A stretch of 31,957 bases of DNA from CAYPLH01 sp964411505 (GCA_964411505.1 CAYPLH010000045.1:1-31957); one strand, 5' to 3'. Shown: positions 8,866 through 17,367, counted from the first letter of the stretch. The notes: generated from the sequence alone by a model not told the origin. Translations and numbers: made by a program.

Positions 8866-9330
8866 TTATGACTTTATTCTGTAAGCATTCTGCAAGCTTA
8901 CTTTTCGTCCTCGATTCTTTTTTATTTCTATCTCCAGCTCTACAATAGAGTCATCAAGTGAACTATTTATATCTGCCTTAAAGCTATAGACATCTTCACA
9001 TATAACAACTTCGGACAATTCCGAAGGATTTTTCCTTATTATTGTATTTCCATTCCTTTGATAAATTAGTGAGCCCGGTACAATCACCAGTCCACCTCCA
9101 GCATCTATAGAAATATTACTGTTATTGTATCTTTTAAGATCTGCAAGAATCAAATCCATTGCATATCGTGCATTTTCCTGAGCTGATACTGTATCACGCT
9201 CAATATAGTAACTTTTGTAGGTGTGATTAAGTAAAAATGATATAGGTCCCATAACGACTATTATAATAGTAACGGTTACCAGTAGTTCAATTAATGTAAT
9301 TCCCTTATTTTCTCTTATTTTGCAAATCAA
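8866..9330 (-). CDS. PilW-like minor prepilin
   Basis: 154 residues. Short leader ICKIRENKG, then ITLIELLVTVTIIIVVMGPI with Glu at mature position 5: a standard class III prepilin signal to be cut by a prepilin peptidase (none encoded here). The motif AQENARYAMDLILADLKR just after the helix is typical of PilW/GspJ-type minor pilins. The start is TTG at 9330. Its binding site (GGGGGGCGG) overlaps the stop codon region of pilM, giving a 12-nt spacing and likely translational coupling. Confidence 0.8.
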   Translation of the reverse strand: MICKIRENKGITLIELLVTVTIIIVVMGPISFLLNHTYKSYYIERDTVSAQENARYAMDLILADLKRYNNSNISIDAGGGLVIVPGSLIYQRNGNTIIRKNPSELSEVVICEDVYSFKADINSSLDDSIVELEIEIKKNRGRKVSLQNAYRIKS

Positions 9331-9342
9331 ATCGCCGCCCCC

Positions 9343-10650
9343 CTAACGTATAAGTGATCCTATAGCGTTAACTAAAAGGGGAAAACAGTCTTCAAAATCT
9401 GGTTTCGTACCCTTATAAACTACATTCGAAAAATTAATCGAATTTTCGGTTGAAAGATAGTCCGTCTCAAGATTAAAATGCCGTTCTATATATTCTTTTA
9501 AACCATTTATCCTGCACCCGCCGCCATAAAGATATATTTTACTAATTCTGTTACCGTTGGATCTTGTATTATAAAAGTCAAAAAACCTTTGAAGATCCAT
9601 TAGAATGATATCAAGAACAGGTGATAAAACATTTTGCACATCTGGATTGTCAAGGTCAACATCCTTTGTTTCAATACTGTATTCAGCACTGCGGAAAGGC
9701 ACATGGGTTGTTGCAAGCTCATCAAATGTAAAGCTACTTGTTTTTACTGTAGCTTCTTCATCAGTTATTATATTTGTGTGTTCAGTATCAGTAATGTCAG
9801 AATTAGATAAAGCACCTATCAAATTCTGATCTTTTTGCTGCACTTCACCCAATGTTTCTCCAAACCTCAATTCTACCTGTGAAAAATCGGCCTGTGAGTT
9901 ATTTGGTGGACTTGGATTGATATTTGCTTTACCGGCCATTTGATTTTTTAAGGTAGAAGATATATCTTTAAAACCATTTAAAAGATTGCGTTGAAATTTT
10001 AAAACTCCTTGGTTGAATATGCTAACTCCAATGGTTTCATAACCTACATCCAGAACCGCAACACCAGAGCCCTGATCTTCACTTGCATTTTCAGTTTTCT
10101 GGAATTTATTCTCAAGGAAGCTTTGTGGGAATAAAAATCTGTTCAAACTGTTTGCCCCTATGTCGATAGATACGATTTCTTTTTTTAAGAATGATGCAAA
10201 CTTGACATACTCATCAACCTGCTTTTGAGGTACAGCTATCAGTTGAACTTTTATAAAAACTCCTTCTCCTGTGGTAACCTTTTCTAAAGGTCTGTAGTCG
10301 ACAACATATGAATTAAGATCCACAGGAAAATACTGCTGTGCTTCATACTTAAGTATTTTCCCCAGCTCTTCATCAGTAGAATCAGGTAATTGAACGTCCC
10401 TTGATATAATGGCAGTGCCTGTAATAATAAAAAGAAGGTACCTGCCTTTGATTTTATTTTCTTTCAAGGTTGCTTTGAGTACTTCATTTAGGGCATAAAA
10501 ATCTACGATTTTACCATCAATGATAGAATCCCAAGGGGTATCAATTATTGCATATTCAATTATTTCTACAGTATTGTTTTTTACTCTGCCGCAAACAATT
10601 TTGGTTTTTTTTGAACCTATGTCCACGGAGATGTATTTTTTAAATAGCAT
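9343..10650 (-). CDS. pilM: Type IV pilus assembly protein PilM (actin-like)
   Basis: 435 residues, cytoplasmic, actin-like ATPase fold. The phosphate-1 motif SVDIGSKKTKIVCG is at the N-terminus, a second motif VLDVGYETIGVSIF at about 206, and the adenosine-type motif IYLYGGGCRINGLKEYI near the end. KYEAQQYFPVDLNSYVVDY is the conserved PilM segment around residue 95-115. It binds the PilN N-terminus and couples the motor to the membrane ring. It is about 85 residues longer than common PilM proteins because of a low-complexity Asn/Ser/Thr-rich insertion at about 235-325. The ATG has GGGAG 6 nt upstream. It is separated from the pilin gene by a strong hairpin. Confidence 0.9.
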   Translation of the reverse strand: MLFKKYISVDIGSKKTKIVCGRVKNNTVEIIEYAIIDTPWDSIIDGKIVDFYALNEVLKATLKENKIKGRYLLFIITGTAIISRDVQLPDSTDEELGKILKYEAQQYFPVDLNSYVVDYRPLEKVTTGEGVFIKVQLIAVPQKQVDEYVKFASFLKKEIVSIDIGANSLNRFLFPQSFLENKFQKTENASEDQGSGVAVLDVGYETIGVSIFNQGVLKFQRNLLNGFKDISSTLKNQMAGKANINPSPPNNSQADFSQVELRFGETLGEVQQKDQNLIGALSNSDITDTEHTNIITDEEATVKTSSFTFDELATTHVPFRSAEYSIETKDVDLDNPDVQNVLSPVLDIILMDLQRFFDFYNTRSNGNRISKIYLYGGGCRINGLKEYIERHFNLETDYLSTENSINFSNVVYKGTKPDFEDCFPLLVNAIGSLIR

Positions 10651-10757
10651 TAGCTTCTCCCAGTACTATAAAATGATATAGATATTCAAAATATAAATAA
10701 TGTTGTTGTATCACCAAACATTCACTTAAAAGAAATATACCTTCATGTGAAATTGAA

Positions 10758-10800
10758 ATTCCATTTGACAATTAAGAACTTTTTAATTGTCAAATGGAAT
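10758..10800 (-). terminator. 18-bp hairpin downstream of the major pilin gene
   Basis: Perfect arms ATTCCATTTGACAATTAA (10758-10775) and its complement (10783-10800) enclose a 7-nt loop. It lies 34 bp after the pilin stop codon and 107 bp before pilM. The stem is AT-rich and the minus strand has only a weak T-rich tail (ATTTCAATTT), so it may be a partial terminator or a 3' stabiliser of the pilin mRNA rather than a full stop. Confidence 0.7.
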
Positions 10801-10834
10801 AAAACCATGAATAGAAGTTATATTTTTATTTATT

Positions 10835-11233
10835 TTAATCCTCTACTTTTTTCTTAATTTCTACGTAGTCAGTTCCTGAAGTAAGTTGAACATCATGAGG
10901 TGCAATTATTTTAATATAAAATCCAGTAACGCCTGATTGCTGGGGTTCTGGCATTTCTCCAAGGGATTGAATAACCCAAGTATAAATATCATTTCCAATA
11001 TCAGCATCATCACCTGTTGGAAAAGTGCCTTCATCAGCAATTTTTATCCTGACAATATTCTCTATCGTCCTTGCATTTGCAGTATCTGCAGTTGACTTTG
11101 CTTTACTTATCTGCCCTGTAATAAGCGGTGTTGCTACTGCAGCCAATACTCCCAGTATGGCTACAACTACGATTAACTCTGTCAGAGTATAACCCTTTTT
11201 ACTTTTTCTTAATTTTTGTAAGAACATTAACAT
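10835..11233 (-). CDS. pilA: Major type IV pilin (PilA-like)
   Basis: 132 residues. Leader MLMFLQKLRKSKKG, then mature YTLTELIVVVAILGVLAAVATPLI with Glu5 and the long N-terminal helix, and a small globular head of about 90 residues. The small head and its position just after pilC fit the main fibre subunit. There are no cysteines, so no disulfide-bonded D-region. ATG at 11233 has GGGGG 8 nt upstream; an internal ATG two codons later is less well placed. A prepilin peptidase needed for cleavage and N-methylation is not in the window. The following hairpin would allow the pilin message to be more abundant than downstream genes. Confidence 0.85.
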   Translation of the reverse strand: MLMFLQKLRKSKKGYTLTELIVVVAILGVLAAVATPLITGQISKAKSTADTANARTIENIVRIKIADEGTFPTGDDADIGNDIYTWVIQSLGEMPEPQQSGVTGFYIKIIAPHDVQLTSGTDYVEIKKKVED

Positions 11234-11305
11234 TCAAAAAACCCCCTAAAATACTTATATAATTTATTTTTATTTCAACAAGTGTTTAGCTTGTTTAAAC
11301 CTTAT

Positions 11306-12520
11306 TTAACCTACATTCTGATACATGCTGAATATAGGGAGGATCATGGCGACAACAATACTTCCTATAAGCACTGCCATTATCAGCATCATTACCGGCT
11401 CTATTATTGCAATAAGCTGGCTTATGGAAGAATCAACCTCGTCGTCATAAAAGTCTGCAACCTTTGCCATGATAGAGTCTATCGATCCTGCCTCCTCTCC
11501 AATGTGTACCATCTGGGTTACCATTGGAGGAAAAATTTCTATCAGTTCCAACGGTCCTGCAAGATTTGAGCCTCTTTTGACCTCTTCTTTAACATTTTCA
11601 AGTCCATCGCTCACAATCTGGTTGTCAACAACTTTATCAACAACTTCAAGTGCCTGAATAAGAGGAACTCCTGTGGTTAAAAGGGAGCTCATAGTCCTTG
11701 TAAACTGGGATGCAAGTATTTTCTTTATATTTTTCCCTACTAGCGGTGTATTGACAAGTAGGGTATCAAGTATAAGCTTGCCTTTTTTTGTACGCTTAAA
11801 CCTTTTAAACAAAAACACAATAACAAATATCACTAAAGGCGCACCCAGTAAAAAGTACGGGCTTTTTACCGTATCACTAATACTCACTAAAATCTTGGTG
11901 GGCAGAGGAAGCTCTGATCCAAAGCTTGCAAACATACTGACAAAGTTTGGAACTATAAACATCAGCATTCCGGATACCATAACTAGGGCAATAATCCCAA
12001 TAACTGTGGGATAAGTCATTGCAGTTTTTATTTTCTGCCGTGTCTTGTTTTCCTTTTCAAAGTGCAATGCTAATCTTTCAAGGGAATAATCCAAAGAGCC
12101 GCTTACTTCGCCAACCTCAATAAGACTGGTCATTATGACCGGGAAAACACTTGGGTAAGCTGACATTGCTTCGGACATCGTTTTTCCTTTTTGAACCTCT
12201 TCATATACTTTTGTCAGGACATTGGCAAGCCTTGGGTTTTCTGTTTGCTTTCTTAGCATATCCAAGCACCCTAAAACGGATAGCCCAGCATCTATCATGG
12301 TGAAAAACTGTCTGCTAAATATGGCAAGATCTTTAAGAGATACTTTCTTAATAGACCCAAAAGTAATTTCCTTCTTTGCCAGTGTTACTTCTTCTATCTC
12401 CATAGGAAAATAATCTTTGCTTTTTAAAAGAGTTATCACCATATTCTCATCGGACGCATCAAAACGTCCTTTTACTGTCTCGCCTTTTGGCGTTTTTGCA
12501 CTGTAATTGTAAGAGGGCAG
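11306..12520 (-). CDS. pilC: Type IV pilus inner-membrane platform protein PilC
   Basis: Polytopic T2SSF-family protein with two repeated F domains (first with FSRQFFTMIDAGLSVLGCLDML, second with FTRTMSSLLTTGVPLIQALEV). Each is followed by a GEVSGSLDYSL or GEEAGSIDSIM signature and hydrophobic segments at about residues 165-215 and near the C-terminus. It anchors the PilB/PilT motors to the pilus base. The frame is open to ATG 12598, giving 430 residues, but that codon has no ribosome binding site. AAGAAGGTGA at 12526-12535 lies 5 nt before a CTG at 12518-12520, and the codon after it gives the family-typical Pro-x-Tyr start, so I choose CTG and 404 residues. GTG at 12529 is another option. 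Confidence 0.9.
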   Translation of the reverse strand: MPSYNYSAKTPKGETVKGRFDASDENMVITLLKSKDYFPMEIEEVTLAKKEITFGSIKKVSLKDLAIFSRQFFTMIDAGLSVLGCLDMLRKQTENPRLANVLTKVYEEVQKGKTMSEAMSAYPSVFPVIMTSLIEVGEVSGSLDYSLERLALHFEKENKTRQKIKTAMTYPTVIGIIALVMVSGMLMFIVPNFVSMFASFGSELPLPTKILVSISDTVKSPYFLLGAPLVIFVIVFLFKRFKRTKKGKLILDTLLVNTPLVGKNIKKILASQFTRTMSSLLTTGVPLIQALEVVDKVVDNQIVSDGLENVKEEVKRGSNLAGPLELIEIFPPMVTQMVHIGEEAGSIDSIMAKVADFYDDEVDSSISQLIAIIEPVMMLIMAVLIGSIVVAMILPIFSMYQNVG

Positions 12521-12525
12521 ATATC

Positions 12526-12535
12526 TCACCTTCTT
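12526..12535 (-). promoter_or_regulatory. Ribosome binding site that fixes a CTG start for pilC
   Basis: AAGAAGGTGA matches the anti-Shine-Dalgarno complement AAGGAGGTGA at 9 of 10 positions and is followed by GATAT and CTG. The other in-frame ATG (12598) and GTG (12529) codons have no comparable site. Confidence 0.6.
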
Positions 12536-12856
12536 TAGTAATGCTACTTTTTTTATTATGTCGACATATATATACCTTTTAATCAAAAGTATAAACATAC
12601 TTTTTCAAATTTCACTAAAATTCTCGCCTATACAAGTGCAGAAAAACTCGTTTTTGGTTAAGTATTGGGTTTAACCCCAAATTTTGGGCGTTCACCGTGC
12701 TTATATTAAAAGTCGACACAACTTTACATAAATACTATCACGGCACAGAAATAATTTCAATATAAAATAATAGTATTGTTTTACAATGTAAATGTGATTT
12801 CTGCAAAAATTTACATCTTATTCAAGCGGATTATAAAAAAATCATCTTGGTGCAAA
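12536..12856 (-). other. Long spacer between pilT and pilC, possible leader and internal promoter
   Basis: About 336 bp without a gene between the pilT stop and the proposed pilC start, unusual in this tight operon. On the minus strand it contains a possible weak promoter (TTTACA about 17 nt before TATTTT, near 12750-12790), a 7-bp long-range pairing TGCCGTG/CACGGTG, and GGG-TTAA-CCC-type short hairpins around 12665-12690. I see no recognised riboswitch core. Confidence 0.35.
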
Positions 12857-13909
12857 CTACTTAACCAACCTTTCAATATTGTCCTGATCTGAAGCGAAAG
12901 TCATGGCATCTTCGTAGGTTATTAAACCTTTGTTGTAAAGGTCTGCAAGTGAACTATCCATAGTCTGCATTCCAAATTTAGCACCAGTTTGAATAAGTGA
13001 GGTGATCTGGTGTGATTTACCTTCCCTAATGAGATTTCGTATTGCAGGTGTTGAAACCATCACTTCGACGGCAGGAACACGTCCGGGTTTATCCTTTAGC
13101 TTAAGCAGCTGCTGGGATACAACTCCTTGGAGCACCATTGATAATTGTACTTTAATCTGCTGCTGTTGGTAGGGTGGAAACACATCAATTATTCTGTCAA
13201 TAGTATTTGCAGCGCCTATTGTATGCAAAGTGGACAAAACCAGATGCCCTGTTTCAGCTGCGGTGATGGCAATTGATATGGTTTCGATATCTCTCATCTC
13301 GCCAACTAATATGACATCCGGATCTTCCCTCAAAGCTGCCTTAAGCGCTGTAGCATAAGAAAGTGTGTCACTTCCTATTTCTCTTTGATTTATAATGCAG
13401 TTACGATGCCGGTGCAAAAACTCTATAGGATCTTCGAGGGTCAGTATATGGGCGTTGCGCTCATCATTCATTTGATCAATCATGGATGCTAAGGTAGTGG
13501 ACTTGCCACTTCCCGTCGGACCTGTTACAAGAACAAGACCCTTTGGCTTTCTAGAAAGACTGCACACAATGTCCGGAAGTCCTAAAGCTTTTAAAGTAGG
13601 AATTGAAAGATTAACCATTCGGATAGCGATGCTGCTAGATCCTCTTTGCCTAAAAACATTAAGACGGAATCTGCCAATTCCTTGAAGAGAAGTAGAAAAG
13701 TCGATTTCTCCCCTTTTTGTGTATTCCTCCATTTGTCCATCATTTAATAGTTGTTTTACAAGCTCTTCAGTATCGCCGGGCAGCATCTTTTTAAAATTCG
13801 TTTTAATAAGCTTTCCATCTTTTCTTATAATAGGTGGGATGCCAACAGTTATATGAAGATCCGAAGCAGCTTGATTTATTGCATAAATAAGTAGTTCTTT
13901 AAGTGTCAT
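12857..13909 (-). CDS. pilT: Type IV pilus retraction ATPase PilT
   Basis: 350 residues, cytoplasmic hexameric ATPase that drives pilus depolymerisation. N-terminal PAS-like domain (ELLIYAINQAASDLHITVG), then RecA-like core: Walker A GPTGSGKST at about 129-137, Asp box with LTLEDPIEF, Walker B DVILVGEMRD, His box VLSTLHT, and the PilT-diagnostic AIRNLIREGK motif near residue 290. Length is normal for PilT. ATG has AAGGAAGGA 9 nt upstream. It begins 16 bp after the pilB stop, so the two motors are co-expressed. Retraction suggests twitching, DNA uptake or surface sensing; which of these cannot be told from the window. Confidence 0.95.
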   Translation of the reverse strand: MTLKELLIYAINQAASDLHITVGIPPIIRKDGKLIKTNFKKMLPGDTEELVKQLLNDGQMEEYTKRGEIDFSTSLQGIGRFRLNVFRQRGSSSIAIRMVNLSIPTLKALGLPDIVCSLSRKPKGLVLVTGPTGSGKSTTLASMIDQMNDERNAHILTLEDPIEFLHRHRNCIINQREIGSDTLSYATALKAALREDPDVILVGEMRDIETISIAITAAETGHLVLSTLHTIGAANTIDRIIDVFPPYQQQQIKVQLSMVLQGVVSQQLLKLKDKPGRVPAVEVMVSTPAIRNLIREGKSHQITSLIQTGAKFGMQTMDSSLADLYNKGLITYEDAMTFASDQDNIERLVK

Positions 13910-13925
13910 TTAATTAATTCCTTCC

Positions 13926-15620
13926 TTAACCGTTAGATTGGGATACCCTGAGCATTTCCTCTAGGCTGGTTACCCCTGAAAGAACAAGTTTTATAGCGTT
14001 ATGTCTCAATGTTACCATTTTATTTTCAATACATAAATCCATAAGCTGATCAGATGAACATCCTTCATTTATAAGCTCCCTATGCTTTTCAGTTACTGGC
14101 ATGACTTCATAGACACCAACCCTGCCTTTGTAACCGGTTCCATTGCATGCAGGACAACCTTTTCCGTAATAAATCTCTACATGTTTATGAGGAGAACCAA
14201 GAATATTAATTTGTTCAGGTGTAGCGTCCTTCTTAGATTTGCAGTATTTACATATTATTCTAACCAGCCTTTGCGAAATTACACCGATTATTGCAGAAGA
14301 AGCCATATAAGGCTCAACTCCCATATCAATCAAACGCATTACTGAACTAGGCGCGTCGTTGGTATGCATGGTGCTAAGGACAAGATGACCTGTTACTGCA
14401 GCCCTGACAGCAATTTGTGCAGTTTCAGAATCTCTTATTTCACCTAGCATTATTACATCGGGATCCTGTCTTAATATTGAACGCAAGCCTACTGCAAAAG
14501 TTAAGCCTGTTTTGTAATTTACCTGTACCTGGTTTACCCCTTCCACAAGAGCTTCTACCGGATCCTCAACAGTAATAATGTTTACATTAGGTTTGTTCAG
14601 CTCATTTATAGCACTATACAAGGTAACGGTTTTACCGCTGCCTGTAGGACCTGTAACCAAAATAATACCGTGAGGATGTTTCAGCATCCTATCAAATTTA
14701 TCTTGATCTTCATCATTCATGCCAAGGTCGCTCTTTGAAATGACGAAGGAAGTCGGATCAGCAATTCTTATCACTATCTTTTCACCAAACACAGTAGGCA
14801 AAATGGACACTCTTAAGTCGTAATCATTCTTGTCAACTTCCGCATTAAACCTGCCATCTTGGGGAAGCCTTTTTTCGGCTATATTCATCCCTCCAATGAT
14901 TTTGATTCGTGCTGATATAGCAGGCATAATTCCTTTTTCAGGTCGCATAACTTCAAAAAGCTGACCATCTATTCTGTATCTTATTTTTATATCATTTTCA
15001 AAAGGCTCAATGTGGATATCACTTGCTCTACTTTTTACAGCCTGTTCAATTATTGAGTTGACTAGTTTTACAGCTGGTGCGTTGTTGACCTCATCGATAG
15101 ATTGCTCATCTTCGGCTTTTGAATATATTTTTATAGAGGATTCCTGTTCCTTTTTAAATTCCTCTACAGCTTCCATGGCCTTTTGGGTTCCAAAATATCT
15201 ATCAATAGCTTTATTAACTTCCTTTGAGGTAGCGATCAAAGGCTGTACTTCCATGCCGGTGTATATTTTAACATCATCAATAGCATAAACATTAAGTGGG
15301 TCACTCATGGCTACCGTGAGTATCCCATTTTCCTTCCTTATCGGAATTAAGCCGTAACGTCTTGCAAGGTTTTCAGAAACGAGAAGCGTTGCATCTTTAT
15401 CAATATTATACCTTTGAAGCTTGACATGTGGGATCCCAAGCTGGAATTCCAATAGTTCTATTATATCATTTTCGGTTACAAACCCTAATGAAATAAGCGC
15501 TTCTCCAATCTTTTGGCCTGTTTGCTTCTGGGCTTCTAGTGCTTCTTGTAGCTGCTCATGAGTTATCATGTTGTGTTCAAAAAGCAAATCGCCTATCCGT
15601 TTGTGTGTTTGCCTGTACAT
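13926..15620 (-). CDS. pilB: Type IV pilus extension ATPase PilB
   Basis: 564 residues, GspE/PilB family motor for pilus assembly. N-terminal MshEN-type domain (about 1-150: RIGDLLFEHNMITHEQLQEAL and a second half with GIPHVKLQRYNID). Such domains bind cyclic di-GMP in some homologues; whether this one does is not known. The C-terminal ATPase has Walker A GPTGSGKT at about 324, DVIMLGEIRD (Walker B), STMHTNDAPSS (His box), and a zinc tetracysteine CKYC...CPAC near residues 470-500. ATG at 15620 has AGAGGAGGT 7 nt upstream. It is the first gene of the pilus operon and has a consensus promoter upstream. Confidence 0.95.
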   Translation of the reverse strand: MYRQTHKRIGDLLFEHNMITHEQLQEALEAQKQTGQKIGEALISLGFVTENDIIELLEFQLGIPHVKLQRYNIDKDATLLVSENLARRYGLIPIRKENGILTVAMSDPLNVYAIDDVKIYTGMEVQPLIATSKEVNKAIDRYFGTQKAMEAVEEFKKEQESSIKIYSKAEDEQSIDEVNNAPAVKLVNSIIEQAVKSRASDIHIEPFENDIKIRYRIDGQLFEVMRPEKGIMPAISARIKIIGGMNIAEKRLPQDGRFNAEVDKNDYDLRVSILPTVFGEKIVIRIADPTSFVISKSDLGMNDEDQDKFDRMLKHPHGIILVTGPTGSGKTVTLYSAINELNKPNVNIITVEDPVEALVEGVNQVQVNYKTGLTFAVGLRSILRQDPDVIMLGEIRDSETAQIAVRAAVTGHLVLSTMHTNDAPSSVMRLIDMGVEPYMASSAIIGVISQRLVRIICKYCKSKKDATPEQINILGSPHKHVEIYYGKGCPACNGTGYKGRVGVYEVMPVTEKHRELINEGCSSDQLMDLCIENKMVTLRHNAIKLVLSGVTSLEEMLRVSQSNG

Positions 15621-15682
15621 AGAATTAACCTCCTCTTATTACGGATGCTTTAAACGGGTTTTCTAAGTCGGTTGTATGAACC

Positions 15683-15712
15683 ATTATACTATTAAAGAGT
15701 TACAGCAAGCAA
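15683..15712 (-). promoter_or_regulatory. Sigma-A-type promoter for the pilus operon
   Basis: Read on the minus strand: -35 TTGCTT (15707-15712), 18-nt spacer, -10 TATAAT (15683-15688), giving a leader of about 55 nt before the pilB ATG. Position upstream of the first gene supports it. No experimental support is implied. Confidence 0.6.
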
Positions 15713-15806
15713 CAAAATTTGTTTTCTTTAGACTTATTTTGTGGAGGCTGAACAACATTAAATGAGATATACACCTATTAATCAAAAAACAGGTCTGTCT
15801 TTCACA

Positions 15807-15835
15807 TTTACATAAAGCTAAATGTTGTATATAAT
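15807..15835 (+). promoter_or_regulatory. Sigma-A-type promoter for the DUF4015 lipoprotein gene
   Basis: -35 TTTACA (15807-15812), 17-nt spacer, perfect -10 TATAAT (15830-15835). Predicted start near 15842, exactly where the self-complementary leader begins, leaving a 5' UTR of about 225 nt. It diverges from the pilus promoter about 95 bp away. Confidence 0.65.
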
Positions 15836-15844
15836 AATTACTGT

Positions 15845-16001
15845 AACGTTAATTCCTAAATTATCTAGTCTTATAATAAACGCGTTGAAGCATTCACGAT
15901 TGCTGTAAAAAATTCGCATGAGTGAAATAAGTCGCACGAGTGCGATAACTAGATGTAATTAACGCAGCAATTTAGGATATGTAAAAAAATCAATTACCGT
16001 T
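15845..16001 (+). promoter_or_regulatory. Highly structured 5' leader (unassigned RNA element)
   Basis: The following pairings are nested. AACGTTAATT (15845-15854) pairs with AATTACCGTT (15992-16001), with one mismatch. CCTAAATT (15855-15862) pairs with AATTTAGG (15969-15976). ATCTAGT (15863-15869) pairs with ACTAGAT (15948-15954). The bulge AATTAACG (15957-15964) is a perfect complement of CGTTAATT (15847-15854), so it competes for the outermost strand. Inside are a tandem direct repeat (15914-15930 and 15932-15948, 14 of 17 identical), a TCGCA-CGAG-TGCGA hairpin and a TTCAC/GTGAA pairing. I do not recognise a known riboswitch. A DNA-level regulatory site or decayed mobile element is also possible. 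Confidence 0.55.
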
Positions 16002-16066
16002 AATTTTCTACAGCATATTTAGTGTTTTCTTTTGCAAATACTAATTTTGAAGATAGGAGAGACAAT

Positions 16067-17350
16067 ATGACAAAAAATGCAGCAAAACTCACGACAATTA
16101 TTATATTAACGGTTTTTTTGGCAATTATGCTCTTTTCAAGTTGTATATTCAACAAACTAAAGGGAGATGAAGAATCAGAAAAACAGGGCAATGTGACAGA
16201 AAGCATTGAGAATAAAGATCCAACAGATTCAGATTTGCCCAATATATCTCCTTGGCCGGAGATTACACAGACTTCAGAAAATAACACACAGGAAGATGTT
16301 GAAACTACTGAGGAAACAAAACCTGAGCAGCAGGAACCACCCCAAAAGCCTGAGCCGGTAAAAGCAAAAGCTCTCTACCTTACCGGTTGGACAGCAGGTA
16401 CTAGTGCAAGACTTGAACATTTTATTGAACTAGCTAATACAACTGAACTAAATGCTTTTGTAATTGATATAAAGGATGAGGATGGCTATGTTGGGTACAA
16501 ATCGGATGTAGCTGAGGTTAAAAAGTATGATGCTTCTATGTTCAAATATAATGCTGATAAAACACTCAAGGCACTTAAGGATAACAATATTTATGTGATA
16601 GGCAGACTGGTTTGCTTTAAGGATCCTGTTTTGTCTGTAAAGCGACCAGACCTTGCGGTAAAGACCCCGGATGGCGAGTTGTGGAAGGATTATCAGAAAC
16701 GAACATGGCTTGACCCTTATAACAAGGAATCTTGGCCATATATTATAAGTATTGCAAAAGAAGCTGTCGAAAAGGGATTTGACGAGATTCAGTTTGATTA
16801 TATCCGGTTTCCAAATGATGGCGATAGGTCGAAAATGAAATTCAATGATAATGGTAAGAAGAAATATGAAATAATTAACGAATTTCTTGAATATGCACGC
16901 TCAGAGCTTCCTAATGTAATACTCTCTGCGGATATTTTTGGAATTGTATGCGAAAGTCCTGAGGATACAGAGGATATCGGACAGTACCTTGAGTTAATTG
17001 GAGAAAATGTAGACTATATTTCACCTATGGTGTATCCTTCCCATTATGCTGTAGGTCAAATTGTGAATAAAGTGAAGTTTGATAAGCCAGACCTTGAGCC
17101 TTACGGTGTAGTTTATAATACACTGGTAAAAGCCAATGATAGAATATCTGAGGTTGAGGGGTACAAGGCAGAAATACGTCCATACCTTCAAGATTTTACA
17201 GCTTCATGGCTTGGTCAAGGTTATTATATGAAATATGGTGCCGAGGCGGTACGCAAGCAGATCAGTGCTGTGGTTGATGCTGGTCTGGAAGAGTGGATTT
17301 TATGGGATGCTGAAAACACCTATTCTGAAGATGCACTTAAAAAGGAGTAA
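16067..17350 (+). CDS. Lipoprotein of the DUF4015 putative glycoside hydrolase family
   Basis: 427 residues from ATG 16067, chosen because AGGAGA lies 6 nt upstream; the frame is open 15 codons further but without a site. The N-terminus has Lys residues, a hydrophobic stretch and a lipobox-like LFSSC (Cys at about 28), so it is probably a lipoprotein on the outer face of the membrane. An acidic, Pro/Glu-rich linker (about 35-105) precedes the catalytic-type domain (about 108-420) with GWTAGTSARLEHFIELAN, AFVIDIKDEDGYVGY, TWLDPYNKESWPYI, GFDEIQFDYIRFPNDGD and SADIFGIVC. These are hallmarks of the DUF4015 TIM-barrel family related to alpha-amylase-like hydrolases. The acidic pairs in QFDYIRFP and SADIFG are candidate catalytic residues. 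The substrate is unknown. Transcription likely starts at the promoter at 15807. Confidence 0.82.
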   Translation: MTKNAAKLTTIIILTVFLAIMLFSSCIFNKLKGDEESEKQGNVTESIENKDPTDSDLPNISPWPEITQTSENNTQEDVETTEETKPEQQEPPQKPEPVKAKALYLTGWTAGTSARLEHFIELANTTELNAFVIDIKDEDGYVGYKSDVAEVKKYDASMFKYNADKTLKALKDNNIYVIGRLVCFKDPVLSVKRPDLAVKTPDGELWKDYQKRTWLDPYNKESWPYIISIAKEAVEKGFDEIQFDYIRFPNDGDRSKMKFNDNGKKKYEIINEFLEYARSELPNVILSADIFGIVCESPEDTEDIGQYLELIGENVDYISPMVYPSHYAVGQIVNKVKFDKPDLEPYGVVYNTLVKANDRISEVEGYKAEIRPYLQDFTASWLGQGYYMKYGAEAVRKQISAVVDAGLEEWILWDAENTYSEDALKKE

Positions 17351-17367
17351 AAACCAAATTCTATATA

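Noticed and set aside
12599..12856. Cyclic di-GMP riboswitch in the pilT-pilC spacer or in the pilB leader
   Set aside because: Clostridial pilus genes are sometimes controlled this way, but I found no GGGCAAACC or GACGCAAAGCC-type core on the minus strand in either region.
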